The notes under the pieces: model-generated
What the model saw: only the letters and a program-made list of their open reading frames with translations
Told to the model about the DNA's origin: nothing
Database searches by the model: none
Translations under genes and position numbers: made by a program
NCBI GenBank assembly: GCA_017470085.1
Contig: JAFUFE010000091.1
Location: 1 to 38,015, forward strand
Reading direction: 5' to 3'
Origin: Treponema sp.
Lineage (GTDB): Bacteria > Spirochaetota > Spirochaetia > Treponematales > Treponemataceae
Length of the DNA: 38,015 bases
Part shown: one piece after another, positions 15,820 to 24,955 of the stretch
Layout: every line of letters begins with the position of its first letter
How positions within the stretch are numbered: the first letter of the stretch is position 1

Positions 15820-15918
15820 ATGATGCAGAAGCGGCGTGCCGGCTGTGTCCCGTCTACAAACGACGGCAAAAACCGTGGAGCATACGACTGCTACCGCGCA
15901 CAGTTTTCATGCGGCTGA
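15820..15918 (+). CDS. possible 32-residue leader peptide
   Basis: A short frame starting ATG-ATG, nine bases after a GGAG placed just at the predicted transcript start, and ending TGA at 15918. It is basic with three Cys and resembles nothing known to me. It may simply be chance within the leader of the membrane protein gene. Confidence 0.2.
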   Translation: MMQKRRAGCVPSTNDGKNRGAYDCYRAQFSCG

Positions 15919-16003
15919 AGCTGCTGTATTCACAATCTATAGTGCATCGAGCGTCTGCTTCTGACGATCCAGACACCGCTGCACCATCGCTTAAGGAGTT
16001 GTT

Positions 16004-16414
16004 ATGGCAAAACAAGAAAGAACCGTCGGTGTATTCATTATCCAGCTGGCACTCGCTATCTATATGGTAGTAACCGGATTGTGCCTGTTGAGATTTGGAC
16101 GCTCAATTTCCAGCAGTGAAATTACGGCAGTAGCAAAAATGTTCGGAAGTACAAACGTCATTCCGACCATCATCGGTATTCTCCTGATTGTCTGCGGCGT
16201 CATCTTTTTCGTCAAGGCGCTCGGAATGGATCTGGGAAAGCTTGACGACCTCATTAAATATGTAACGCTGATTGTATGGATTGTCGTAACGGTCATTACG
16301 TTGATCAATTATATCAACGAATTGAACTCACGCCTCTTCCTCCATTGGCTGCTCGTGCTCGCAAAGAACGCGCTGATTATCGGCGGCATCCTCACTATCA
16401 AAAATGGAAAATAG
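16004..16414 (+). CDS. four-helix membrane protein of unknown function
   Basis: A 136-residue hydrophobic protein with four predicted membrane segments at about residues 9-30, 51-72, 84-103 and 112-131, and a short polar loop between the second and third. I do not recognise a family. The ATG has a strong ribosome site (aaggagttgtt). It is a single-gene unit with its own promoter and a strong terminator. Confidence 0.8.
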   Translation: MAKQERTVGVFIIQLALAIYMVVTGLCLLRFGRSISSSEITAVAKMFGSTNVIPTIIGILLIVCGVIFFVKALGMDLGKLDDLIKYVTLIVWIVVTVITLINYINELNSRLFLHWLLVLAKNALIIGGILTIKNGK

Positions 16415-16444
16415 CGCCGCACAGTGATTGTTGCGCGTAACTCG

Positions 16445-16478
16445 CTGCTGCACGGTTTCCCGTGCGGCAGTTTTTTTT
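16445..16478 (+). terminator. rho-independent terminator
   Basis: Stem CTGCTGCACGG/CCGTGCGGCAG (11 pairs with one wobble), loop TTTC, followed by eight T. It ends the small membrane protein gene. Confidence 0.93.
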
Positions 16479-16656
16479 AACGTATACAGCGCATATTCGA
16501 TGCAAAGCGACGGCTGGTGCGTTCTCAAAATGCGGGTACGCTCTGTATCAGAAAATAAACGCCGTGTACAAAACGATGCAGTCCGGTATGCGTCGGCTCA
16601 TCTTGTAATCATACCCGCGCTGATATGTCGCGCAGTGCGATGCACGCCAGTGCTAG

Positions 16657-17814
16657 TTACGTTGTTACAAGCGGTGCACCGTCCGTATCCGGTACGGTTT
16701 GTGCGCTGAACGCCCTGTGCATCTGAGTGACAGCGGCGGCAAACTCCTTGAAAAATCTTTCTTCAGAAAAACGCGCAGCGTGGCGCACGATGTCTTCTGT
16801 TTTGAACGCCCCGCGGGCATCCAAGGTTTCAAACCGCTCAATCGCATCCACGACTGCTGCCGTCTCCTGCCGATCAAAGAATACGCCCGTCACACCGTCG
16901 ATGACGGTCTCACATGCCCCCCCTCGGCCGAACGCTATGACGGGACGCCCACACGCCTGCGCTTCCACAGGAACAATGCCGAAATCCTCTTCAGCGCAAA
17001 AAATGAGCGCCCGGCAATTTTGTAAATAGGAGCGTACCGCTTCGTCGCTGACCGATCCGGTAAACTGAATATCAGCATCAGGATACGCCGTCGAAAGCGC
17101 CCGCAGTTTTTTTATCTCGCTGCCGCTGCCAATGACCACGAGTTTTTTTTTCAACTCACCGCAAGCGGCAACGGCAAGGTCGATGCGCTTATAGGGAACC
17201 AGCCGAGAAAACGCCACATAGTAATCGCCCGCGGACGGTGCTGCGGAAAAGAACGAAACATTCACCGGCGGATAGATGACGGCAGCATCTCTGCTCCAGA
17301 ATTTTTTGATACGACGCGCGACATAACGCGAGTTTGCAATAACGGCATCGATCCGTTGGCTTGAGATGTAGTCCCACTGCCTGAGTGCCGGTATCCATCG
17401 GTCCATAAAAAAACGCGTTACCCACGAACTGTGCCTGCGGTAATCAAAAAACAGATCCCAGGCATAGCGCATGGGCGTATGGATATATGCTATGTGCGGA
17501 ACTGACGGTGGAACGATTACCCCCTTTGCACAGCTTGAGCTGCTCGAGATGACCAGATCGTAGCCGGACAAGTCGAACGATTCAAATGCGTTCGGCATAA
17601 AGCGCAGCAACTTTGTGTATAGCCGTACAGCAAACGGAATTTTTTGGAGCGACGACGTATATATGCGTGTCCCCGGAAACCGGCCAGCGAGTTTCTTTCT
17701 GTTATACACGAGCGTATAAATATCTGCGTCGGGATACAGTTTCAACAGGGCTGCAACAACGTTTTCTGCCCCACCCCAGTTCACAAGCCAATCGTGAACA
17801 ATAGCGACCTTCAT
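16657..17814 (-). CDS. GT4-family glycosyltransferase
   Basis: Retaining GT-B glycosyltransferase, cytoplasmic or membrane-associated, adding a sugar from an NDP-sugar to a glycan or lipid acceptor. Visible family features are the N-terminal VHDWLVNWGGAENV, the donor-site region SRLVPYKRIDLA, and the E-x7-E motif in EEDFGIVPVEAQACGRPVIAFGRGG. The length of 385 residues is typical. The ATG at 17814 follows a clear ribosome site (aagagggaattt). An upstream in-frame start at 17841 is less likely. Together with the next three genes it suggests a surface polysaccharide or glycolipid region; donor and acceptor are unknown. Confidence 0.9.
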   Translation of the reverse strand: MKVAIVHDWLVNWGGAENVVAALLKLYPDADIYTLVYNRKKLAGRFPGTRIYTSSLQKIPFAVRLYTKLLRFMPNAFESFDLSGYDLVISSSSSCAKGVIVPPSVPHIAYIHTPMRYAWDLFFDYRRHSSWVTRFFMDRWIPALRQWDYISSQRIDAVIANSRYVARRIKKFWSRDAAVIYPPVNVSFFSAAPSAGDYYVAFSRLVPYKRIDLAVAACGELKKKLVVIGSGSEIKKLRALSTAYPDADIQFTGSVSDEAVRSYLQNCRALIFCAEEDFGIVPVEAQACGRPVIAFGRGGACETVIDGVTGVFFDRQETAAVVDAIERFETLDARGAFKTEDIVRHAARFSEERFFKEFAAAVTQMHRAFSAQTVPDTDGAPLVTT

Positions 17815-18169
17815 AAATTCCCTCTTTTCCGCGTCAGTCACCGCCGTATCGCGTATCGATAGCAGGCAGAGCGCGGCGTTTTGCTACGCTGTAGAGCGCT
17901 GCCACTATTATAAGTGAATACCGCCACAAACACCATACCGCAGGATGTCACCTATTTTGAGCGCGTTTTCTCTGCACTCCGAGCGTTTTTTGCTAACAGA
18001 TCAGTGCGCAAGGGTAGATAAAAAAATATAAAAAGTGTAGAGTTATTTTATAACAGTTTTCACTCGTTTTCAATCGGAGAACCGAATGGTGGCATGTGAA
18101 AGACACTATTTTCAAAGCAGAAAGCTGGCAGCATATACCGCCGCCAGTTAAGTGACAGGGAACGCGTCT
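17815..18169. other. divergent intergenic region, AT-rich
   Basis: Between the divergent glycosyltransferase and CDP-glycerol transferase family genes. The stretch 18015-18060 is markedly AT-rich (runs of A and TATAAAAAG, TTATAAC), as for promoters, but I could not find a pair of hexamers with good spacing for either gene. No gene or repeat is seen. Confidence 0.4.
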
Positions 18170-19432
18170 ATGAATAATTTTTTATACATCGACCCGGGCA
18201 CGGGCTCCATGCTCTTTTCAATTCTCATCGGGGCGGCAGCGACGCTGTTCTTTCTCGGCAAAGCGCTTCTTCTCAAACTTAAAGTGTTTTTTTCGGGCAA
18301 AAAAAGCGGCGTGATTGTTGACGCACAGTACAAACCGTACGTCATCTACAACGAGGGCATGCAGTATGTCTCCACGTTCGCTCCCGTCATCGAAGAATTT
18401 GAAAAGCGTGGCACAGAACTTACCTACTACACGTCTGCAAAAGACGACCCCGCCCTTTCTGCTCGCTATCAGTTCGTGCACGCCGAGTATATCGGTGAAG
18501 GGAACGCCGCGTTTGCGCGCCTGAATCTCTTGAGCGCAGGCATTGTGCTTATGACGACGCCCGGACTTGACGTGTACCAGCTCAAGCGGAGCAAACGCGT
18601 GAGGCACTATGCGCATGTGCTGCACATGGCAAGCGACGCAACGATGTACCGCTTGTTTGGGCTTGACTTTTTCGACGCTGTTTTGCTCACTGGCGACTAT
18701 CAAAAGCGCGATATACGCGCGCTTGAAAAACTGCGCGGCATACCGGAAAAGACGCTTGTTACTGTGGGATGCCCGTATCTCGACGTGCTTGCACAAAAGC
18801 TCGCCGCACTTGAATCGGAGCAAAACCACGAGTTTACGGTACTCGTCTCGCCGTCGTGGGGAAAGAGCGCCATACTTTCAAAATACGGCGAAGCGCTGCT
18901 CGATGAGCTTGCAAAAACGACGTGGAAAATCATCGTGCGCCCGCATCCGCAGTCAAAAAAATCGGAAGCAGACCTGCTTTCACATCTTGAAGCGCGCTAC
19001 AAGGACAATCCGCGCATTGAGTGGAACTACGAGCGCGACAACATCTACTGCATGAAAAAAGCAGACGTCATGATTTCAGATTTTTCCGGCATCATTTTTG
19101 ACTACGCGTTTTTGTGCGGCAAGCCCATACTCTACGCGAACGCCGATTTTGACATGATGCCGTATGATGCGTACTGGCTTGAAAACAACGGGGCGGACAT
19201 ATGGCAGTTTGCCGTCCTCAAAAAAATCGGCAGAGCACTTGATGCGTCACAATTCAAAAATATTGCGAGCATCATTGCAGACGCACGCGACAGCGCAGAT
19301 ATTGCAAAAGAGCGTGAGAAAGCAAAAGACGCGGCGTGGATGTACCGCGGTGAAGCGGGCAAGCGCATAGCTGATTTTATGATTGAAACAGTCGCGCGGC
19401 AAAACGATGCTGCGGCAGAACAGAGCGCGTAG
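18170..19432 (+). CDS. CDP-glycerol glycerophosphotransferase family protein
   Basis: Resembles the TagB/TagF group, which transfers glycerol phosphate (or another polyol phosphate) from CDP-polyol onto a membrane-linked glycan. After a short N-terminal membrane segment (about residues 10-32) come the family landmarks: VRHYAHVLHMAS near 150, a GCPYLD near 205, IVRPHPQSKKSE near 265, and SDFSGIIFDYAFLCGKPILY near 310. The start ATG at 18170 is preceded by caggga. The last 13 codons overlap a 39-base sequence that recurs, decayed, just after the stop codon. The true donor is unknown; spirochaetes do not make classic teichoic acid, so a glycolipid or surface glycan modification is more likely. 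Confidence 0.85.
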   Translation: MNNFLYIDPGTGSMLFSILIGAAATLFFLGKALLLKLKVFFSGKKSGVIVDAQYKPYVIYNEGMQYVSTFAPVIEEFEKRGTELTYYTSAKDDPALSARYQFVHAEYIGEGNAAFARLNLLSAGIVLMTTPGLDVYQLKRSKRVRHYAHVLHMASDATMYRLFGLDFFDAVLLTGDYQKRDIRALEKLRGIPEKTLVTVGCPYLDVLAQKLAALESEQNHEFTVLVSPSWGKSAILSKYGEALLDELAKTTWKIIVRPHPQSKKSEADLLSHLEARYKDNPRIEWNYERDNIYCMKKADVMISDFSGIIFDYAFLCGKPILYANADFDMMPYDAYWLENNGADIWQFAVLKKIGRALDASQFKNIASIIADARDSADIAKEREKAKDAAWMYRGEAGKRIADFMIETVARQNDAAAEQSA

Positions 19433-19469
19433 CTGATTCTTATGGTTGAAACAGTTGTGCGGCAAAAAG
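19368..19469 (+). repeat. imperfect tandem duplication at gene 3' end
   Basis: Copy 1 (19368-19406) lies in the last codons of the CDP-glycerol transferase family gene and copy 2 (19430-19469) just after its stop. They share tagctgatt, ttgaaacagt and gcggcaaaa, with about five differences and one indel. The period is 62 bases. Confidence 0.7.
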
Positions 19470-19983
19470 CATACGCATCGGAATATACGCTCCACCTGAA
19501 TAGACAACCGTGCGCAAACGGCGAAGTATGTTATTTTCTCAAAGATATGCTCGCCGCGTGAGCGACAAGGACAATAATTTCCGTGCTGTTCGTAGCACAA
19601 GGGGCACAGTAAATTCTCTGCACGAATACCACTACCGTAGCAAAGTGAGCAAACACACGTGCACAAATCGCAGCGATACAAAAACGGTGATATCGTTCCG
19701 CTCGGCCATTTGAGAAATCGATCGCACTGTTTTGGAGCACGTGAGTTGCCAGGCGCGTTCGTGCAGTACGATTTCAGACGATTTTGCAATGGCGACATCG
19801 GCAGCGCAGCACCGTTCCTGTCAGACACTGGAACATATTATGCGTAACGCATATTCCTATTTTGGCAACATCGTTCGTCGGAATATCCTCAAACAGAGAG
19901 CTGTGCACGAGCTGACGTATATTTTGTGTGTATTTTTCATAAAAGATATACTAATTATAGCGCACGCGACACCGGCCGGTTCC

Positions 19984-20012
19984 TTGCACTCTTTTGGGTT
20001 ATAGTATATACT
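19984..20012 (+). promoter_or_regulatory. promoter of DUF2147-sugar transferase-OMP operon
   Basis: TTGCAC (19984-19989), 17 bases, TATACT (20007-20012). Transcription from about 20019 leaves a leader of about 230 bases. Confidence 0.65.
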
Positions 20013-20095
20013 AGTTTCCGCGCGATTTGCTATATGAATGCGTATCTGAAAGCACCACCGACAGCAGTTGATTAATGGATGATGCCGGCTGATAC

Positions 20096-20131
20096 ACGAT
20101 GGAACATGGTCAGATGCTGCCGTTCCATCGT
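20096..20131 (+). promoter_or_regulatory. leader hairpin
   Basis: ACGATGGAAC (20096-20105) and GTTCCATCGT (20122-20131) form a perfect 10-base stem with a 16-base loop in the leader of the operon. No T-run follows, so it is not a simple terminator. Confidence 0.6.
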
Positions 20132-20248
20132 ACACCGAAAACGGATGTGCCTACCGCAGTGACGGTACACAAACGTGCGTATAAACCGCTGGCGTTTGCT
20201 GTGGGATTTTAAGTTCAATGATGTTGTGAGAAGGAAATTTCAAAGAGT

Positions 20249-20890
20249 ATGCAGCGCTGTGCCTGCCGCGTCAAAACGGCCATCACCAAGGGGAATAATC
20301 ATACAGCCGGCTGCCGCTGTTACCACGCAGACACGGGTGGGCAGCCGTCCCAGAGCAACCGCAGCGTTCAGGACAGCTGCTGGAAAATCGGAAAAAGCAT
20401 TATACAGATCGCTATCGTGTTCCTTATAGCATGGTCGGTATTCGCAGAAGAGGCCATCGAAGGATACTGGATTGCCACCAATCAGGTAACGGGAAAATAT
20501 CTGTGTGGTTGGCTGCTCTTCATAGAAGACGGGGTACTGTACGGGCGCATCGTATCTGCATATGGGGTAACGCCGGAAACCATCTCAGTAAACTGTAAAA
20601 CGACCTATCCCGACTATCCGTCCGATGAACCGGTCAATCGGCTGCCGATAATCGGTTCCATATTCATGTACGGACTCACGCAAACTGAAAATGGCTCGTG
20701 GAGCGGAGGCTACATCATCGACCCGGACAGCGGCAACATTTACCGGTGCGCGATTACCTACCACGCGGCAAACGGCAGACGGTATAAAAAAGCCACGCTC
20801 GAAATGCACGGCACCTTGCTCACCGTGCCGCTCGGTGTGAGCCAATACTGGCCGGCCGGAACACAGGAAGAGGCAGAAGGCATCAGATGA
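20249..20890 (+). CDS. DUF2147-like exported protein
   Basis: From about residue 67 the protein resembles the DUF2147 family: EGYWIATN at the start, GVLYGRIVSA, a central PIIGSIFMYGL, and WSGGYIIDPDSGNIYRC. Members are exported small beta proteins of unknown role. A signal peptide core (IIQIAIVFLIAWSVFA, residues 51-66) with a likely cut after Ala66 precedes it. The only in-frame start is ATG 20249, which puts about 48 odd, Cys- and Ser-rich residues before the signal sequence. A frameshift or a non-standard start near 20390 is possible. Its stop overlaps the next gene's ATG (ATGA), so the genes form an operon. Confidence 0.72.
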   Translation: MQRCACRVKTAITKGNNHTAGCRCYHADTGGQPSQSNRSVQDSCWKIGKSIIQIAIVFLIAWSVFAEEAIEGYWIATNQVTGKYLCGWLLFIEDGVLYGRIVSAYGVTPETISVNCKTTYPDYPSDEPVNRLPIIGSIFMYGLTQTENGSWSGGYIIDPDSGNIYRCAITYHAANGRRYKKATLEMHGTLLTVPLGVSQYWPAGTQEEAEGIR

Positions 20891-22312
20891 CTGTTACAGA
20901 ATACGAACAGTATTTCAAAAGTACGTACCACCACACCAGTTCTTTTCTATCCGGCGGCATGCTGCTCATCGTGGATGCAGTTGCACTCTTTCTGTCGATA
21001 GGTTCGAGCTTTTTCATCATCAATATGATTGACAATTCGTTCATCAATTTCCGCTCGTTTGTCAGTTACAGCATTTACTTACCCATCATCCTCGCCGTTT
21101 TCTACGCGGCACGGCTGTACCCCGGCATTATGATAGCTCCCGCTGAAGAAGTGAAGCGGCTGACCGTTTCAACGTTTTTCAGCTTTATGGGAATCGCCTT
21201 GAGCATCATCGTCGAAGATATGGAAGACAATGTTGCTATCGTGATTGCGTTTGTGCTCGCCGTGCCGATAGCAGCCTTTTTGCTGCCGACCGCGCGGGAA
21301 GTAGCGCGGCGGTTTTTCGGCAAATTCCGCTGGTGGGGCGTCCCGACCGCCATCTACTGCACCGGAAACAACTGCGACGCCATTATCGAACGACTGAAAA
21401 AACGCCCTGACCTCGGAAACAGGCCCGCGCTGATCATCGATTCACAGGCAGCAGCTCCGGCAGCATACGCCGGCATTCCCGTCTTTCCGCCGGGACAAGA
21501 CATAGAAGCGCTGATCCGGACGCTCAACATAAAGGTCGCCATCCTCTGCGACTACGCTGGAGAAATCGACGACATCGTGCTCAACTATCGCTATACCATC
21601 ACCATTTCGCGGGAACACAACACCTTTACGAGCTCGACGCAGATTAGAGATTTTGCCGGCATTATCGGTCTTTCTTCTACGCACCACCTGACGCGAAAGA
21701 GCAATCTGTTTTTTCGCCGCGTGCTCGAATTGCTCCTGCTGCTCATCTTAAGCCCCTTCGTGCTGCCGCTCATGCTCATCATCACGGTGCTGATAAAACT
21801 GACGTCCCCCGGCCCAGTGTTCTACGGGCATACCCGCATTGGGAAAAACAGAAAAGCTATAACGTGTTGGAAATTTCGTTCCATATATGTGGATGCTGAC
21901 CAACAGCTTGAACGAATTCTCGCCACCGATACAACGATGCGTGAAGAATGGGAGCGCGACCGCAAATTACAAAACGATCCCCAGGGTGACGCCGCTCGGA
22001 AAAGTCCTGCGGAAAACCAGCCTTGATGAGCTTCCGCAGCTGTGGAATGTTGTTATCGGAAACATGGGTTTTATCGGTCCGCGGCCGGTCACTCAGGATG
22101 AATTAACTCGCTACGGTTCAAAGGTGAACTCCATCCTGTCGGTCACACCCGGCATCTCCGGCATGTGGCAGATATCCGGACGTTCCGACACCGGCTATGA
22201 GGAGCGGGTAACGCTCGACCTGTACTACATCCAAAACTGGTCGATATGGCTTGACGTGTGGATCGGCATAAAAACAGTGTGGGTCGTCTTTTCCGGAAAA
22301 GGAGCATATTAA
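20887..22312 (+). pseudogene. WbaP-type polyprenyl-phosphate sugar-1-phosphate transferase, frameshifted
   Basis: Membrane enzyme that would start glycan assembly by moving a sugar-1-phosphate from an NDP-sugar to undecaprenyl phosphate. Frame 1 (20887-22026) has the N-terminal membrane helices, a Rossmann-like middle, then LTSPGPVFYGHTRIGK and CWKFRS. It loses homology after QNDP. The rest, [34 protein letters not shown] and PGISGMWQISGRS, continues in frame 2 to the stop at 22310-22312. The switch is at gatCCCCagg (21979-21982): removing one C restores one continuous 474-residue protein. It may be a mutation, a sequencing error or +1 frameshifting. Both halves are otherwise intact. The next gene begins at this stop (TAATG). 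Confidence 0.88.
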
Positions 22313-23898
22313 TGAAACGGTGCGGCATCCTGCTTGTCTTCATGTGTTTTCTGACGGCGACGCTCGAAGCCGAACAGTACCGCATCGCATCGGTCTCGCA
22401 TTCGATTCGCGGCATGTCGCACGCGAGCATCATCGACCGGGAGATCACCATAGACCACACATACCTCTTTGGCTCGGAAGACGAGCTCATGGCGTACATC
22501 ACCGACTATCACCAGCGGCTTTTGAATACGCGCTTTTTCGCTGCGGTGTCGGTTGACTTTACCGTTGATCTTCCGGACGAAAACGGTATCAGCGCTGTCC
22601 ACCTGATGACGCAGCTACAGGATTCTTCACATTTAATCGTTGTTCCGTACATCAAGTACAACTCAAACTCTGGCTTTGAGCTGCAAGCGCGGCTCCGCGA
22701 TTCAAATTTTTTGGGAACGCTCAGCACCATGTCGTTCAGTCCAGTCGTGCAGGCGGAGCACACCAGTTCAGATGAATCGTATAAATTCAACCTTGGGCTG
22801 CGCTTTTCTTATGACTTTCCGTTCCGCGCGGGGCCACTCAACGCATCGTGGGTAAACGACATGAGCTTTTACTACACCATCGGGGAGACCATGCCTGAAT
22901 GGAGCGCAAAGACCGGACTGTCGTTTACGCTGCCCATATCGAACCGCGTCTCTTTTAATTTTGGTGCACACCAATACTCATACAGCGAGCACGATTACCG
23001 AAAATACGGAGACGCCCTCTATTTTGCGGAAGAGGCGTTTCTTTCGCTCCCGATAAAATTCTACACCATACGCAACTGGGGCGACGTGACGTATACACCG
23101 TCCATAAACGCGCGCTATAACTGGGATCTCAACGGCATCAACAAAAAGAACGAAGATTTAATCGGTCCAACGCTCACGTTCTCACACGCAATAACGACCG
23201 GCCGCACCAACTGGGACCAAGCGACAAACCTGCGGACGGGTATCTCGTTTTCCGTCAATCAGTCGGTCGGTTACAATTTTGGCAAAGAGACCTATACCTA
23301 TGGTGTGTCGACAGACGTCAAGCTGTTCAAAGGCTTTACACATGTCGGTTTTGCGAGCGCCATATACCTGTTCGTCAACTTAAACAGCCGCACAGATATC
23401 GGAACGCGCCTCCGCGGTATCCGTGACGATCAGAACTATTCAAACAATTATCCGCGGGTGGCTGGCACCGATGCAACAGAAGCGTACACGGCGCTCGTAT
23501 TCAACTTTGACATGCCGTTCCATCTGTTCAGTACTGACTTTTCGAAGATACGTACCCGGCTCACAGAAAAACTGTTCAAGCCAAAGTTTAAAACATCGGA
23601 TGACCCCGCCATACTGCGGTGGACAAAGATATTCGACATAGACGTGCAGCTCTCCCCGTTCATCGACATAGCACTCACGTATAACGAAGCGACCGGCCGA
23701 CTGTTTGATGTTCGCGACGGTTTTTACGGCTGCGGTGCAGAACTGCTGTTGTACCCCCGCTACTGGAAAAGCGTCATCTTCCGCATCAGCTTCGGACTCG
23801 ACATCGGCCGGTTCTTATTTGAGCCGTTCATCGACACAAGCTGGCGCAGAGACGTCGCAAAGTACGAGCTTTCTATCGGCGTCGGCCTGCACTATTGA
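22312..23898 (+). CDS. outer-membrane beta-barrel protein, Omp85-like
   Basis: A 528-residue protein with a signal peptide (cleavage near LEA, residues 18-20). It has one POTRA-like beta-alpha-alpha-beta unit at about residues 22-85, then roughly 400 residues of amphipathic beta strands with many aromatic residues, ending in a C-terminal Tyr. TRLRGIRDDQ in the second half recalls the RG(F/Y) tip of loop 6 in BamA/TamA barrels. I would place it near the Omp85 superfamily, as a short member with a single POTRA; this is inference. The ATG overlaps the previous stop by one base and has a GGAG ribosome site. Operon position next to a sugar-phosphate transferase suggests an envelope role. Confidence 0.72.
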   Translation: MKRCGILLVFMCFLTATLEAEQYRIASVSHSIRGMSHASIIDREITIDHTYLFGSEDELMAYITDYHQRLLNTRFFAAVSVDFTVDLPDENGISAVHLMTQLQDSSHLIVVPYIKYNSNSGFELQARLRDSNFLGTLSTMSFSPVVQAEHTSSDESYKFNLGLRFSYDFPFRAGPLNASWVNDMSFYYTIGETMPEWSAKTGLSFTLPISNRVSFNFGAHQYSYSEHDYRKYGDALYFAEEAFLSLPIKFYTIRNWGDVTYTPSINARYNWDLNGINKKNEDLIGPTLTFSHAITTGRTNWDQATNLRTGISFSVNQSVGYNFGKETYTYGVSTDVKLFKGFTHVGFASAIYLFVNLNSRTDIGTRLRGIRDDQNYSNNYPRVAGTDATEAYTALVFNFDMPFHLFSTDFSKIRTRLTEKLFKPKFKTSDDPAILRWTKIFDIDVQLSPFIDIALTYNEATGRLFDVRDGFYGCGAELLLYPRYWKSVIFRISFGLDIGRFLFEPFIDTSWRRDVAKYELSIGVGLHY

Positions 23899-24950
23899 CG
23901 AGCGGCGGTAAGGATCGTCTGGAGTTCCGCAGAAAATGTTTCGTATCCCGCGCTGGCACGCGTGAGCAGCACCAGACGCCCAAACACGTGCCGCATACCG
24001 TTATCATCCGCCCATTGCACGATATCTGCATATTCACCGGCACGCTCCAAAAAAGCGGCGAGCCCATCATACGTGTACTCAGGCATGCGCTGCACGACAA
24101 TCGCATACATGCGCGTAAAACCGGTCAACGCAGCGAGCGTACACAGATAGAGCGCTCGGTCTGTGTCTCCCGCGGCCGCATAGACGTCTGAAAGCTCACG
24201 GTACGCGCGCAGCAGCAAAAAATGTTCAGGACGAAACACATTGAAAAGCGTATCCACTGCCCCCCCCCGGCGGTTTTGCATTATCCGGAGCACAGACCGC
24301 TTAAGAGATGGATCTTTAAAAAAATCATCATCACGCACGATGGCGGTCAAGTATTCTTCATATGCCGTCGCGTCATTTTTCATATGGCTCAAATCCGCCA
24401 GCCGGTACAGAATTGTGTACTGCGCATCGGGCACGTCGAGCAGCGCGCGTGCAGTCCACGCCGCCTGATAGTACTGCTCTGCGCGTTCGTATTCGCCTTC
24501 GATAAGATAGACGTTTCCGAGCAAAAAATCAGCCTCGGGAAACGCCGTTATGCGCTGCACATAGGCAACCAGCTGCTCGGTAAAAAGCGCTTCGGATGCG
24601 GTGCGTGGATTTCGCCGATACCGTTCGACAATTTCAAGTGCGTCGTAGTCTTCGCGACGGCGCAATACCGGAATAACGTCCGCAATGTCATCCCCTGCTT
24701 GACGCACCTCAGCGGGACGGAACGAGTTCTTGAGCGTCTGCACTTCCCACGCCACCCGATTCTGACGATATTCACGTGCCAAATCAGCATAGAGAACCGC
24801 CGAACCGTAGCTACCGCTGTTATACGCCGCCTCTGCCTGACGGAGCACATACCATTCATCTTTTATCGGGTCGGGTTTCTGCACGCGCTCGGCGCCGGCT
24901 AAAAGCGCCACACAGAACGACAGGACCATACATACTGCTGTCTTTTTCAT
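23892..24950 (-). CDS. exported TPR-like protein
   Basis: A 352-residue protein with an N-terminal signal peptide (basic MKK, hydrophobic core, likely cleavage after AGA near residue 20) and a mature part made of helical hairpins of TPR type. The clearest are YNSGSYGSAVLYADLAREY, YLIEGEYERAEQYYQAAW and YAAAGDTDRALYLC. It probably acts as a periplasmic protein-protein adaptor; partners are unknown. It starts five bases after the end of ispG and is likely co-transcribed with it, although no ribosome site is clear. Its 3' end overlaps the 3' end of the beta-barrel gene by seven bases, convergently. Confidence 0.8.
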   Translation of the reverse strand: MKKTAVCMVLSFCVALLAGAERVQKPDPIKDEWYVLRQAEAAYNSGSYGSAVLYADLAREYRQNRVAWEVQTLKNSFRPAEVRQAGDDIADVIPVLRRREDYDALEIVERYRRNPRTASEALFTEQLVAYVQRITAFPEADFLLGNVYLIEGEYERAEQYYQAAWTARALLDVPDAQYTILYRLADLSHMKNDATAYEEYLTAIVRDDDFFKDPSLKRSVLRIMQNRRGGAVDTLFNVFRPEHFLLLRAYRELSDVYAAAGDTDRALYLCTLAALTGFTRMYAIVVQRMPEYTYDGLAAFLERAGEYADIVQWADDNGMRHVFGRLVLLTRASAGYETFSAELQTILTAARQ

Positions 24951-24955
24951 ACTAG

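Larger units (their letters stand above)
19433..20248. other. 816-base stretch without a recognised gene
   Basis: No frame of convincing composition on either strand. It begins with a decayed copy of the preceding gene's end and may be partly eroded coding sequence. From about 19984 it holds the promoter and leader of the following operon, with a 10-base hairpin at 20096-20131. Confidence 0.5.

Noticed and set aside
19247-19828. Minus-strand Cys-rich frame of 193 codons
   Set aside because: It overlaps the 3' end of the CDP-glycerol transferase family gene on the other strand, its repeated parts come from the local tandem duplication, and it has no ribosome site or known family pattern.
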